Positions 1 to 13,800 of a stretch of 64,000 nucleotides of DNA are shown here, piece by piece. A program made the translations under genes and the position numbers. The notes under the pieces are model-generated. The model saw only the letters and a list, made by a program, of their open reading frames with translations. It did no database searches and had not been told where the DNA came from. The DNA is from Turritopsis dohrnii (taxonomy: Eukaryota; Cnidaria; Hydrozoa; Anthoathecata; Oceaniidae), in assembly GCA_027922465.2 (NCBI GenBank), contig BQMF02000217.1, positions 124,001 to 188,000 of the forward strand, given 5' to 3'. Positions within the stretch are counted from its first letter, which is position 1, and each line of letters starts with the position of its first letter.

Positions 1-1839
1 ATACGCTGTCGTAGCGTGGATATCTTTCAGCAGAAGATTCAAAGCTTCGCTATCACTCTCACTCACTTCACTAGACTTGGACGTCGAGTCTTCGCCAAAA
101 CCAGTTAAGCGGGTTTCCATAGGCGCAACTAGCCTGGATTTGGTGGAACTTTTGTCCTTAACTGTTTTGTTTTTAGCTTTGTGTGTTACTCTGTGACAAA
201 ACAAAGGAGAATATCTTTCTACGTACATACACATTAAGAAGTTATGATATTACTAGCGATACATACTTCAGTCGAACTTGGTAAGTGTCCACACAAGATT
301 TCAGCTTCGATAGAAGTTTACATAAGGACGTAGATCTTTCGGTTTGCTCTCCAGCCTCTCCTTTTGTACTGGTCAACAAAGGTAATAACGATTCACTGGA
401 TGCGAGAGAACGCAAGACAGACATGACGCTGTGATACAAAGGAATGTGACGAGACATATCCAGAACTAGAATGTAAACACGTGTTGGCATTATTATAAGT
501 TGACCAATCACAGGTAAGCATTATTGTAAACTGACCAATAAAATACGATCTTTTGCAAGTAAAGTCAGTGATAAGCAAGGGCAACACATCGCAGACATTT
601 AACGGCTTGTAAGTGAAATAGTGGCCACACACACTACAAAAGTAAGGTGTAAAGTGTAAGAGAAATTACACTTGCCACTGTATGGCGCAAATAATCACCG
701 CCGGCACTGTGTTCCGTCAAAAAATACGCCCTCCAAACTATCTTTTTAACTTTCCTTACCAGAATCGTTTCTAAGGTATCCGGCTAAAATGTCTCCAACA
801 TGGTGTCCTGTAACCAACTGCTCGAATTCCTTCATTAACGCAATGTGTTCTGGGTAGATGTTCATCGGACCTGATTGGTCGTCGCTGTCAATAAACGCGG
901 AAAGCACCTACAGAGAAATCCGGCAACCGTCAGATTCGTTTGCAGTTTTCACTCAAATAGAAAGAATGATAGGATAATATTGGAGAAAAGTTAACATGGT
1001 TACTTGAAGGATCACCACAATCTGTTCCTCATCTTTCTTCTTTTCCTTCAACGCCTTTTCGATATCCCAGCTTGAAACTGTAGAACCGGTACCGAAACCT
1101 GTACCCTTGGCCCAGTAATTCCCATCATGGCCGCCTTGTAGACTAAAAAGACAGAAATTGCATTGTCATTGTTCTGATAATACACAATCAACTTAAAATA
1201 CTGAAGTATTAAGTGTTGTTCCTTGATTTGAGCTATTACAATAGAGAATTTTTTTGAAATTCATTCAAAAAACGAGCAGGTTTAATCGAGGGGATTGGTC
1301 GAGTTCGAAAACTGACGGAGAAACGTGCTTTTAACAAGGATATCTAATAACTTTCACGAAAAGGCAAACACGCACAGAAATCCTTTAAATATTTTACAAG
1401 GGAGCTTTCTCAAGAAAACACACAGAGGTTCTCTACATAATTTCTTTTCATGAACGTCTTAGCCTGTGTGTTTCTTTTCGTCTTTAAAGACAACGGAACA
1501 GTCAAGAGCAACAGAAGAACAAAAAGACATTCATAGTAACCACTGGCATCCTGAGCAAGTTAGTCACCAGTCTTTTGTTTTGTTTATTTCTGTTTAGTTC
1601 TTCTTACCTTTTGTTTGTTGGTAAATGAGCCAATCCACTTTTCTTTCGTCTTTTTTCTTTATTGTAGGAAAAGAATTCTAACGTCTCTAAAACTAAAGAC
1701 ATCACTTGTTCTTGGAAGGCCAATTTTCTCAACTGCACCCCTTCCTCGGATGTGGCTTTGCTTTCTTCGAAAAGGATTTGTAGGGATTTAAGCGGAAGAA
1801 CGGGCAGGTCCTGCGCCACAGCTAAATTCTGCAATTGCT
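1..1839 (-). CDS. BIRC6: BIRC6 exons 34-38, approach to the E2 domain
   Basis: Exons 1839-1608, 1142-1004, 907-760, 465-267 and 190-1 (running off the left edge). Diagnostic matches: YWAKGTGFGTGSTVSSWDIE (human YWAKGTGFGTGSTASGWDVE), LRNDSVLDMSRHIPLYHS (human LRNDSVLDMARHVPLYRA) and KLKSCVDTYQVRLK (human KMKTCVDTYTNRLR). The last exon in view ends LNLLLKDIHATTAY, just before the position where the human protein enters its UBC fold, so the catalytic cysteine is outside this window. Confidence 0.95.
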
Positions 1840-4800
1840 CTAAAAGACGAAAAAGAAAAGGTCCTTATCATATACCTCGTACAAAGCAAGGCAACGCACA
1901 CATGATAAAAGTCATGTGGTAAAATATTCATGCCCTCGCAGACACAGAAAACAGAATCACTTCAGTTATGAATTTGGATGAGGAAAGTTAGGTCATGAAA
2001 ACAATAAAAAATAAATTAAAGGAGAAAAAAAACAAATAAGGAAATCCTTGAAAAAGCTTTCCGAGTTCTGTAGCGTCTCAATTACGCTTGATGACGTAAG
2101 AAGAGCCGAAAAATTATCCGAAAAGCTGATATTTTACGTACGGCCGGACTTTGTTTCTTTCACGCCAAGCATCAATCTCAGCAGGTACTCGGCCTTCACT
2201 CTGGACCTCAAAAACACTTTCGGAAAACCGGGCAAAGGAAGGATTTTAGAGAAAAGTTTCAGGTAGTGTGAGTTGCCGCTTGCTTTCTCGTCAGGCACGT
2301 GCGACGTCAAGAAAGACAGGCCGTTTTGTCGTGAAAAAACTTCCAACATCGTACAAAGTGACGGCGATTGCAGAAGCGTATCATCGGTTGTCGGATTTTC
2401 GCTGGCGGAATTTCCCGAATTCGATAAACTGTACTCTAACAGGGGAGGTTGCTTCACTAGACTCGGATCCTTCTCGTACAGTCTTTGTAATATTTGCCCA
2501 AACTTCATCGTTTTCGGTACCGGCTTATCGCTCAGATTTGCCATGTAGAATTGGATGGAAAACTTGTCTGATGTATGGTTCTCGTCTCGGCTCACGTCAG
2601 TTTTGAATTTGTTTCTTCGCTTAGCAACAGCCATTTGTCCAGCGTTAACCATATAGCCTGGAACAATTTGATCTCCGTGCGCATGCGCGTAGGCATTTTC
2701 AGCAAGTGAAAGATCGGTCCTTTCGCCATCAGGTTTGGTCTTCGCACTCAACTGCGAGCGAATTTTAACCAACGTCTGTTCGATTTCGTTCAACGTTGCT
2801 GAGATACGCACGTGGATCCGCTGTGTATTCTGCAGGATATACATGTCACTCTTGGCTTTAAACCTGATGTTGATCGTATCTTCACTAATCACCAACTGAA
2901 GGAGCAACAGCTTCATGTATCCGTTCAATGGCTTTCCCGCAACCTTTTCACAAGTCAACTGTTCGATCAGCAGTTTACTGAAGTGTTCCTGATTGTCGGA
3001 GTTGAGGTATAACAGGTCCTGAAACAGAGCGACGGCACGTTGTTGAACGGAGTACGCCAGAACAGGATTTGAATTCATGAGTTCGCTTCCCGTGATCACG
3101 ATAATCAAGGGCTTCCAAAAACTCCTGCCAGACGGGCTGGAAAACCAAGTCATGACGTCACAGTTGCTCTTCGAGAATACTCGAAACACCGACAGCAAGT
3201 GAACGATTTTCTTCAGAGTATCCGTGTAGTCGTTTACACTAGGCTGCGTTATGGTTGCCATAAGATCGCACAGTAGAAACGCTAGACTGTCGAAAAATTC
3301 AAAGCACTGGTTTCGGAGCTGTTCGTTGTGGTCGTTGAAGCAGTACACAGGTAGTGCCAAGGTATACCGATCGCTTGCTTCAAATGAACCGAACTTCTGA
3401 GTTAACTTTTGGAGATTCTCTCTAGCTTTGCTCAAGTAGGTTGGGAAGATGGCAGGTTGCAGTAACACCATGATGTTCAAGAAACGACTCAAATAACTTA
3501 AGGGGACTGGTTGCAGATTGCCTTTTATCACCATCTCTTCAGTTATTCTGAAATGAAAAGGAAGGAAAATCAAGCTGGTATGTATGTTCCTACAATCCAA
3601 AAACGTCGCTGAATATGATATTCGATTCCATGACAGACAAATCCCAAAACATGATCCTAACCAGAATTTTTCCCGGTTACCGGACATTTTACAGACTTTC
3701 AACGAATCATAACACGTCTTCGACAGGAAAAGTCTGTAACAGACAGTGCTCATATGGTTACTTTACCGAACGGAAATTTACCCGACCACGAACATTCCTG
3801 TGTATATCTACTAAGAAAAGGGACGGGGTTTCCACTATTTTCACAAAACTTGTTTGTTGAGTGGGCACTTCTATATATTAATAGCCGATTCTCTGTCTGT
3901 CTGTCTGTCTGTTTGTTTGTTTGTAAGTCACGCAAAATGGTAGATTGAGTTGTGAGCGAAATTATTTTTTTTTGTGTGTGCGACGTGAGTTCGAAGCAAA
4001 TACATTGTAACCCCCAATCGAACGTGACTTTTTTCGGCTGATGAACTAATAGGAATAACGTTTTGTTTTTATTATTATTGTTAGTTTTATATTCCACGTT
4101 GACTTGGCTTTGAAAACAATACATCAACTAAATACAAAGAAACTAACTGATTAAACATTTTGGACAAAAAGCAGCAGTGGCAGAACGTGGCAGCATGTGC
4201 GGTTTGCCAGTGTATCTTAACGCATTCCTGACTGTCTGAGACGGGTGAACTTTTTTTCGAGCAATCAAAATGTTTAAAAACCGATAGGTAAAAAAAGAGC
4301 ATCATGAAACAAAATATTTTTTTGCTTTTCTTTTAATAATTTAATTTCTTTTATTAATTGTTATGCGTTCAGATCGAACGTTTTTTTTTTTTTCTAATTG
4401 TTATGCGCTTAACATCGAACGTTTTTTTTATTCACTTTATTCATTTAGCACGTGCCTTTTTTACTCTCCTCCCGTTTGATCTTTTTAAGAAGAGAAACCA
4501 TTTTCCCCTTACGTTTGATAGTACCCATGTTAGAGCGCGTAACTTTTTTAAAACAAAAGCTAATAAAAAGTTGAAGTTTTCTCTCTCTACGTTTTGAGTG
4601 TATTGTTACACTGATAAAAGATTGGTTTTACCAGAGGTTGTCGGAGGGGAGTCAGCAATGTAAGATCGCACATAAATTATTTCTCTTCTTGTGCGCGACG
4701 TCAGTGTGAAACCATTGTATTGAGACCCTAATCGAATGCGATGTTTAGGGAAAATTATCTCGATAACCAATAGGGATAACTGACGTTTCTTGGGGTCCGC

Positions 4801-7800
4801 GATACAGGCGATAGAGTGACGAGAAATTTGGGTCTAATTTTTTTGGGGGACGGGTCTGTGACGTCATCAAAATTTTTGATCGACGATATCTCCGTAACGG
4901 TTGGTCGTAGCAAAACGTTCCCATACATTTTTTGATCAGTTTTTCGAGCCCTACAACATGGGCACACTTATTATAGCCAATTACTTAATTTTATTTTTCG
5001 TGAAATCTGAAGATGACACAACGCATGCTGAAAATGGGCGGTGAGCGACGCCGCCTTGGCGGCTAGTCTATATATTAATAGCCGATTCTCTGTCTGTCTG
5101 TCTGTCTGTTTGTTTGTTTGTAAGTCACGCAAAATGGTAGATTGAGTTGTGAGCGAAATTATTTCTGTTTTTTGTGTGCGACGTGAGTTCGAAGCAAATA
5201 CATTGCAACCCCCAATCGAACGTGACTTTTTTCGGCTGATGAACTAATAAGAATAACGTTTTGTTTTTATTATTATTGTTAGTTTTATATTCCACGTTGA
5301 CTTGGCCTTGAAAACAGTACATCAGCTAAATACAAAGAAATTAACTGATTAAACATTTTGGACAAAAAGCAGCAGTGGCAGAACGTGGCAGCATATGTTC
5401 GGTTTGCCACTAACTCTTGCCTGACTGTCTGAGACGGGTGAACTTAATGTTTAAAAACCGATAGGTAAAAAAAGAGTATCATATCAAAACAAAATGTTTT
5501 TTTTTTTTTTTTTTTTTTGCTTTTCTTTTAATAAATTAATTTCTTCTTTTAATTGTTAAGCGTTCTGATCGAACGTTTTTTTATTCTATTTATTCATTTA
5601 GCACGTGCCTTTTTTCTCTCCTCCGTGTGATCTTTTTAAGAAGAGAAACCATTCCCCCCTTACGTTTGATAGCACCCATGTTAGAGCGCGTAACTTTTTT
5701 AAAACAAAAGCTAATAAAAAGTTGAAGTTTTCTCTCTCTACGTTTTGAGTGTATTGTTACACTGATAAAAGATTGGTTTTACCAGAGGTTGTGACTTCGA
5801 ATCTGCTTCTGGTTGAACACAAGTTGGACGAGCCGTTTATAAGGAAATTTGACGTTTATTGATACAGTGATACAGAGCAGGTAGACATGGGCGGCGAGCG
5901 ACGCCGCCTTGGCGGCTAGTCTATATATTAATAGCCGATTCTCTGTCTGTCTGTCTGTCTGTTTGTTTGTCTGTCACGCAAAATGGTAGATTGAGTTGTG
6001 AGCGAAATTATTTCTTTTTTTGTGTGCGACGTGAGTTCGAAGCAAACACATTGCAACCCCAATCGAACGTGACTTTTTTTGGCTGATGAACTAATAGAAA
6101 TAACGTTTTGTTTTTATCATTATTGTTAGTTTTATATTCCACGTTGACTTGGCTTTGAAAACAGTACATCAACTAAATACAAAGAAACTAACTGATTAAA
6201 CATTTTGGACAAAAAACAGCAGTGGCAGAACGTGGTAGCATCTCGGTTTGCCAGTGTATCCTAGCGTATCCTTACCTGACTGTCTGAGACGGGTGAAGTT
6301 TTTTTTCGAGTAATCAAAATGTTTAAAAACCTATAGGTAAAAAAAGAGTATCATAAAACAAAATATTTTTTTTTTGCTTTTGTCATAATAGTTGTCTTTA
6401 ATCGATTTCTTTTAATCTATTTTATTTTATATCAGATCGAACGTTTCTTTTATTCACACTTGATTCATTTGGCACGTGCCTTTTCTTCTCTCCTCCCGTG
6501 TGATCTTTTTAAGAAGAGAAACCATTTCCCCCTTACGTTTGATAGCACCCATGTTAGAGCGCGTAACTTTTTTAAAACAAAAGCTAATAAAAAGTTGAAG
6601 TTTTCTCTCTCTACGTTTTGAGTGTATTGTTACACTGATAAAAGATTGGTTTTACGAGAGGTTGTGACTTCGAATCTGCTTCTGGTTGAACACAAGTTGG
6701 ACGAGCCGTTTATAAGGAAATTTGACGTTTATTGATACAGTGATACAGAGCAGGTAGACATGGGCGGCGAGCGACGCCGCCTTGGCGGCTAGTCTATATA
6801 TTAATAGCCGATTCTCTGTCTGTCTGTCTGTCTGTTTGTTTGTCTGTCACGCAAAATGGTAGATTGAGTTGTGAGCGAAATTATTTCTTTTTTTGTGTGC
6901 GACGTGAGTTCGAAGCAAACACATTGCAACCCCAATCGAACGTGACTTTTTTTGGCTGATGAACTAATAGAAATAACGTTTTGTTTTTATCATTATTGTT
7001 AGTTTTATATTCCACGTTGACTTGGCTTTGAAAACAGTACATCAACTAAATACAAAGAAACTAACTGATTAAACATTTTGGACAAAAAGCAGCAGTGGCA
7101 GAACGTGGCAGCATGTGCGGTTTGCCACTATCTCTTGCCTGACTGTCTGAGACGGGTGAACTTTTTTTTTGAGCAATCAAAATGTTTAAAAACCGATAGG
7201 TAAAAAAAGAGTATTATATCAAAACAAATTTTTTTTTTTTTTTTTTTTTTTGCTTTTCTTTTAACAAATTAATTTCTTCTTTTAATTGTTAAGCGTTCTG
7301 ATCGAACGTTTTTTATTCTATTTATTCATTTAGCACGTGCCTTTTTTCTCTCCTCCGTCGTGATGTTTTTAAGAAGAGAAACTATTTCCCCCTTACGTTT
7401 GATAGCACCCATGTTAGAGTGCGTAACTTTTTTAAAACAAAAGCTAATAAAAAGTTGAAGTTTTCTCTCTCTACATTTTGAGTGTATTGTTACACTGATA
7501 AAAGATTGGTTTTATCAGAGGTTGTGACTTCGAATATGCTTCTGGTTGAACACAAGTTGTACGAGCCGTTTATAAGGAAATTTGACGTTTATTGATACAG
7601 TGATACAGAGCAGGTGAACATCGGCGGCGAGCGACGCCGCCTTGGCGGCTAGTCAAACTAAAAACACTTGTACAACCCAGAAATGTTATGAAACAACACT
7701 TGGTGTGTGGATTGAATATAGGTTGATAAAGATACCTCATAAGAGCTGGACTGACTTTGAACTGCTTGGTGATGTGATGTGGTAACTTCCTTATCAGTAA

Positions 7801-10800
7801 AAATATCTTCAAGACAAAGTACTGGAGAATATCAAGAACTATGGCGCCTTTGTGGTCACGCAGTAGAGTGAGAAACTCAGCAAACCAGTCGAAAAGATGA
7901 GAGAAAATTCTAAAAAATAAAAACATTACGCATAGCGACAATCCATTTAAAGGAAAGAGAACTGGGGCGAGTTCAATAAAGATGACGATGCAGCAAGTTA
8001 ATGGAATTTTTGTCTACATTATCGATCATGTTAAGAAAGCGATTTTAATTTATGTTGTTTCATTATTAAAGGCAGAATTTTTTTTGCTCAGATCTTCTTA
8101 AATAAGTAAGTTCAACGAGTGTCAATCAAACAAGACTCGATTATCATATGCTTATGGTTAAAAGTCTCTCATCTTTGTTTGGAAAAACGAGGCATTACAT
8201 AATATCGGGGGGAAAAAAAGTCGGGGGTAAGTGACTAATTTTTTGGGCTAGTGACTAAAATTTTCCCCGACCAAATTTCCCCCCGACTTTTCAACACCCG
8301 TCCAAAAATTTCACCCGATTTTTCATTTCCCCGTCCAAAAATTTTCCCCGGTTTTTTTACTCCCACCCAAAACTTTTCCCCGATTTTTTAGTCCCCGATC
8401 GAAACTTTTCCCCGATTTTTGATAATCTCAAGTAGAGTCTATCTATCGATTTTCGACTGGAATTATGACGGTCAAGCAAAGGAAGGGGAATCGAATGAAG
8501 TTGAATCAGTCAATGAGGACGATGCAGATTTTTCTGTTACGATTAAATTGATGTCAGTGAAAATAAAATGGATGTCAGTGAAGATATAATTGATGTTTGT
8601 GAAAGCAATATGGAAGCCAGTGATGAAAATAATGACGATCAAACCTCAAAAACTGTTATTGTATTAGATTGGATTCTTAATTAGTTATTTTGTAATATAA
8701 TTTTTAGTTCAAATTGAAAGTGTCGAGAAAAATTGTGTTCCATTTTCTACTTGTATTGCAAATTTTGGTCGGGGAAAAGTGACCTATTTAGAAATTTTAG
8801 TCGGCGAAAAGCGACTAATTTCGAAATTTTAGTCGGGGAAAAGCGACTAATTTCGAAATTTTGGTCGGGGAAAAGTGACTATAATTTCTCGAGGTGACTA
8901 AATTTTTCCCCGACCAAAATTTTCCCCGACCAAAATAAATCCCGACTTTTTTTTCCCCGATAAGGTACCTTATTACACGAAAACCGCGTACCTATTTAAG
9001 ACTGTCAAATTTAAGCCGCGCAATGTACTTAAGTTGTGAAAAAATTTGTATTAATTAAGACGCACCTAAAGAAAAAATAGTTCATGCACATAAACGGATA
9101 ACATCATTCTTGAAACGAAAACATTCTCTTACTCATGAAAAATTACATGTGAGGATCAAGTGAAGAATGTTCACCTGCACATGGTTTTTCGATGGCTTTG
9201 ATGATACCAACTGAACGAAATCCAGAAATGATTTTTTTTTCCATTTTCTGTATCAAAGAAACTAAAAATCTTTTTTAAGTGCCTCAAAATGGATAGCTTT
9301 CAACGTTGTCAGTCGTAAGTCAACCGAGGTAGTAGTGACATCCATTGGTATAAATAGTATTAATCAAGCCGCATTATTGTAGACCGCGCTAAAAATTAAG
9401 CCACATTTAATTAAGGCTATTACTATGCGGCTTAATTAAGTGCGCGGTTTAATTTCGTGTAATAAGGTAATAACAAAGTTTTGACCGGAGATTAATGAAA
9501 ATGAAAGCATCAAATTTTTAAAAAAATGTTTTTGCCCTCCAACATTGTGAAAGCCGCTAACAAATTTTTCTCAAAAAGATTTTGAAGTGCAGACATTGCC
9601 ATATTGACAACATTCTAACCACAGTTTCACGGCGAGTTATTGCGGTGGGTTGTTTCCCATTCACGTAAATGGTGATTCTCTTTCCTCACGCGAATAAGGA
9701 TATTCACAAATCTCCATTCCTAGAATTTGTTTTGGTTCCAGTGAAAGACAAAGCTGTCCTCAAACTTTTTATTATAAACACGCTGTATGAGACGCCATTT
9801 ACATGCAAGCAGATAGCAATACTAACTTTATCATTGCAGCCTCCGAAGACTTGGTAATCAGATCAGAAAGTAATTGAACCATCAGCTGTAGTTGAGACGC
9901 TTCCAGACGATTGACGTAATTCAAATTGAGCATTCTTTTAGTGATCTCCTTCGTCACCGTAAAAGCAAAATCAGGTACGGAAGTTGACAGATTCATCACA
10001 AATGCGGTGGAGAGCCGTAGCAAACAAACCCTGAAATGTTGATGAAACGAAAAATATTATATCTTCTTATCAACAACACAGACATGTCACACTCAGTACC
10101 TCGCTAGCCATCAAACTTAAGAGCAGGTATAAAGTTTCGTATAAACTATCGTTTCCTCTCATCGTTTTTAGAAAAACATATTTTGTTTCATCTTTTTCCT
10201 AGAACGGATCAATTTCAAATCTATAGGCAGATACAGGAAAATTCAAGTCGTAAGAAACTCAAATTATGTAACCACGATCGATTGACTTAACAGTTCGATA
10301 CATAAGACTCTCAGCAACCTGAACAATTTGAATATTTGTTGGTCTCCTTCCAAAAGAAGATCAAATTGGGAAATCTTCATTATTTCAAGAAGATTTATCC
10401 TGTTAAGTATCAGAGTACATAACACAACGAACTAGGGTGATCGCAAGGGGTCGGTAGCTTAGTGGTTAGAGGTCGTGGGTTCGAGTACCACTCAATCCAA
10501 TAACTTTGCGCTGCAATTGGAAAGGTACATTGTGTGCGGATATCATTAATGAATATATAGAATACAGCAAATTGGTTTCAGTTACATAACACAACATTTT
10601 AAAGCTTACAAAACTTTCGACCAGCATACATAACTGAATAAAATCTCTTTACCTTGTCAAGAACGGCATGATGGAGATAAGAGAAGACAGCACGTTGTTG
10701 CACTTGGGATGAGAGTTCAAAACATTAAGTGAAGCTGGTACTTGTATAAACAGTTGTGATAAAACATCTACCCACAGTTCCCTGACAAGAACAAAATCCT

Positions 10801-13800
10801 TAAACATTGAAAAACTCTTTCCATTTTACATTGATAAAAAGAGTAAGAGAGATTTACATTTGAAACTTGCTGGATCTCGTAGATGAGTCTTCATTGGTGC
10901 TTGCAAATACTGACTTGCCATAAAACTCGATCAAATTTAATTTGATATGGTCTGCACCATTAGGTCGTTTCAAGCGTAACTTCAGCACCTTAAATTTTAA
11001 AGACAATATCCACTTGTTTATGCGACTTTAATCTCTGGACGCAAGACAGATATTGAGAACACTTACTTTACAAATTTGTCCCTCAGCAAAATGAAGCACA
11101 ATAGATTGTAATCCGCCAGTTTGCAAGACAGGAGAGACTGCTATATAGCTATCGGATAAACCTTTGACTTCGGCTACTGTTTCTGATGGTGCACCTATAC
11201 GTATGAGACAAATCAGTCACTGCGGCGAAATAATATCAACAAAAACAATAACAAATGCTCAAACAGGCATTAAAACCCTGCATTTGTTATTATTTTGTTT
11301 TTATCTATGAATGTTACGAATGATAGCCTCTTCAGTTCCTTAAGGTACTGTTATCAATGAGGGTCCTGCGAAGGAGGTCCTAGATTATTTGAAACCCTCG
11401 TTTTGGGTACGGAAGCTGTACTGACAGAAACCGCTCAACTAGACAACCATCCTAGACATCATTCCTACTTTGTTGCTGAGTGCTAAGCAGAGAGGAGTGA
11501 TTCACACTGTTATAGTCGCTGGCATGACTTGTTCGGGGATTGAGCCCGCGACCTCCCTAACAGGAAGCGAGCACTCTACCACAAGGCTACCAGTCACCCT
11601 TGGACACTAATCAGATATTGAATGACATCGAAAGGTTCAATAAAAACCTCACCTATGAGATAATTTCCATGCATATAAATTAAAGCTTCTCGCAGGAGAA
11701 TTTCAAAAGGAAACACAATCTCTAATTCAATCCAGGGACTGTCACCTTCTTGAAATTGGTGTGCCCAAGCAGCGAATCTTGATCGTCTCAAAGGTGATTT
11801 GTTGACAAGGAGGACATCAGGAGATACACTGGATGCAGGGCCGATAATTTTAGCTAGGAAATTGATTGACAAGATTAATGTACACCATGAATAACTACAA
11901 AACCAAAGTAAACAGGCACAGTGTCTTGTGTGGTACGTTATAACAACCTGTGCGTTCATTCGTTAAAATGTACGGCCAGAACAAACATACCATAAGGTGC
12001 AAAATTCTCCAAAGTTGATCCATCGAAATCGAGATGGATTCTATCTTTATCAACCGTTTTCTTAGTTGTGAAAGACATCATTGATGCGTACAAGTCCCGC
12101 ACAGCCGGTGAGTGCTTTTGAAAGTCATTGCAATCAACATTTTTAGATGAGCATGATATCAAAGCCTCACATACCACGTCAAACCCAGCTATTAAAAACA
12201 TAAAAAGTAAGTACATTGCTAACGTGGAGTGAAATCGAAAAAAAGGAAACCAAACAACTCTTTTCAAAAACTAACAACCAGGCTGAGTTACCTTTGCTTA
12301 CAAAATCAGTCCAAACCTCCGGCATGCTTCCAATAAACGTCTTCATGAAGACTCGAAGTCCGACAAATGTGAAATGTGTAGTCTTCCCTTGTGCTTGCAT
12401 TGATAGCACAGATACAAGAGCATCCACTAATATTGGCCACAACTTCGAGTTTCTGACTTCCATTAGAATGTGTAGCACAGACGTGGCTAGTGGGTGCAAT
12501 TTCACCGATGACAGTTCTTCGGTCAATTCAAGTATAAACAAGGAACATTTTAACGCTTTTTCATGGGTGACCAAATTGCCAGCAAAGCATAAGCACTGTA
12601 ACAGGTTCTCAAGGGTCTGATAAAATGATGCCCTACAGTGGTAAAGATGTAAGTTATCACAAAACAGTGAGCTAAAAGAAAACTGAAGTACTGTGAGATT
12701 GAAGATACAAAAACAACATACTGATTCTTATCACGCATGTCTGAGCATAACAAAATCTTCACAATCTCCAACAACACCAAACACTCTTCCACATCGTTCT
12801 CCAACGTGTGTGCCTTTCCAGTCAATCTGACATTCCCTTCGTGCAAAACATAAACAGTACGTTTGGTGTCAGATCGTTCATGCTGCGAGGCCTGTAGTAA
12901 CGCCGCCGATCTGTGAATGAATGATTTGATTTTCCGTGTGATTTCTTCGACAATCTGTAAGCATACAGTCACCTCCTCGTTGGAACTGTACTTTAAGAAA
13001 ACATCTGTTTTACTAATCTCTTTCATTATTGGGAGTAAAGAATTTTCTTCTTTGAAATTCCTGTGAAAGCAGAAAAAAGTAATCATGCTCAATTTTGAAC
13101 CGATTATGGTAGAAAAGCCAAACCTGAAAAATGACATTGAGCAATTATAATTTGTATAGTAGACATTGTACACTACCTGTTTTTGGAGTATTTTAGAATA
13201 ACTTTCTTTAACATCAACCGTTCTTCATTTGCAAGATTTGATTTGCTTGTCAATGTCTTCAAAGAAATCGCCATAAAATCTTGCAAATTTAGGCCTGCAG
13301 CACTGGTTGTGGGATTCAACTCCAACTGCAATATTTGTAGTAGAAATGCTGAGTCAGCTTGGTTCACTTGAAGCAAAATCTCCACAATTTGTTTTAGGAT
13401 AGAGTGTATTCCAATGTCATTGCTACACTTGAACTGTTCCAATGCAGACAGGACAAAGTTGTTGATGCCACCGTTTAGTTGCTCGCTTAGTTCACATTTG
13501 TTTTGGTGCCACAAGTTCACCAAAAACAACAACTCTTGCAATTTCATGATTTCAGAAAAGCTATCATCACCTTCATGCAATAATTCCATGAAAACTTGGA
13601 AAAGATACATAAATGTCGAAGATCGCATGAACTGAAGCTCTGTCCATGTTTTGCTAGACTGCAAAAGAGTTTTTGGTCTCAGTGGGGAAGGATTTTCTGC
13701 GTTCAAAATGGTGGAATACTCCTGAAACTGCTTTTGAAGAAACTGTATCGGGTAATCTAGGATCTTACTAAACCCGTTCGGAGAGACGTGATAAACTTCG

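Noticed and set aside
2048..3012. Several plus-strand frames opposite BIRC6 exon 33
   Set aside because: Antisense shadows of a long conserved coding exon.
3890..7640. CRISPR-like or satellite array
   Set aside because: Repeats are 850-1200 bp with transposon-type ends, and there is no short repeat/spacer pattern; this is eukaryotic DNA.
10448..10520. Possible tRNA gene on the plus strand
   Set aside because: The spacing and arms do not form a tRNA; treated as a SINE remnant.
11520..11594. Possible tRNA gene on the minus strand
   Set aside because: A and B boxes are present but the cloverleaf does not pair, and it continues into a repeated body, so it is a SINE head.
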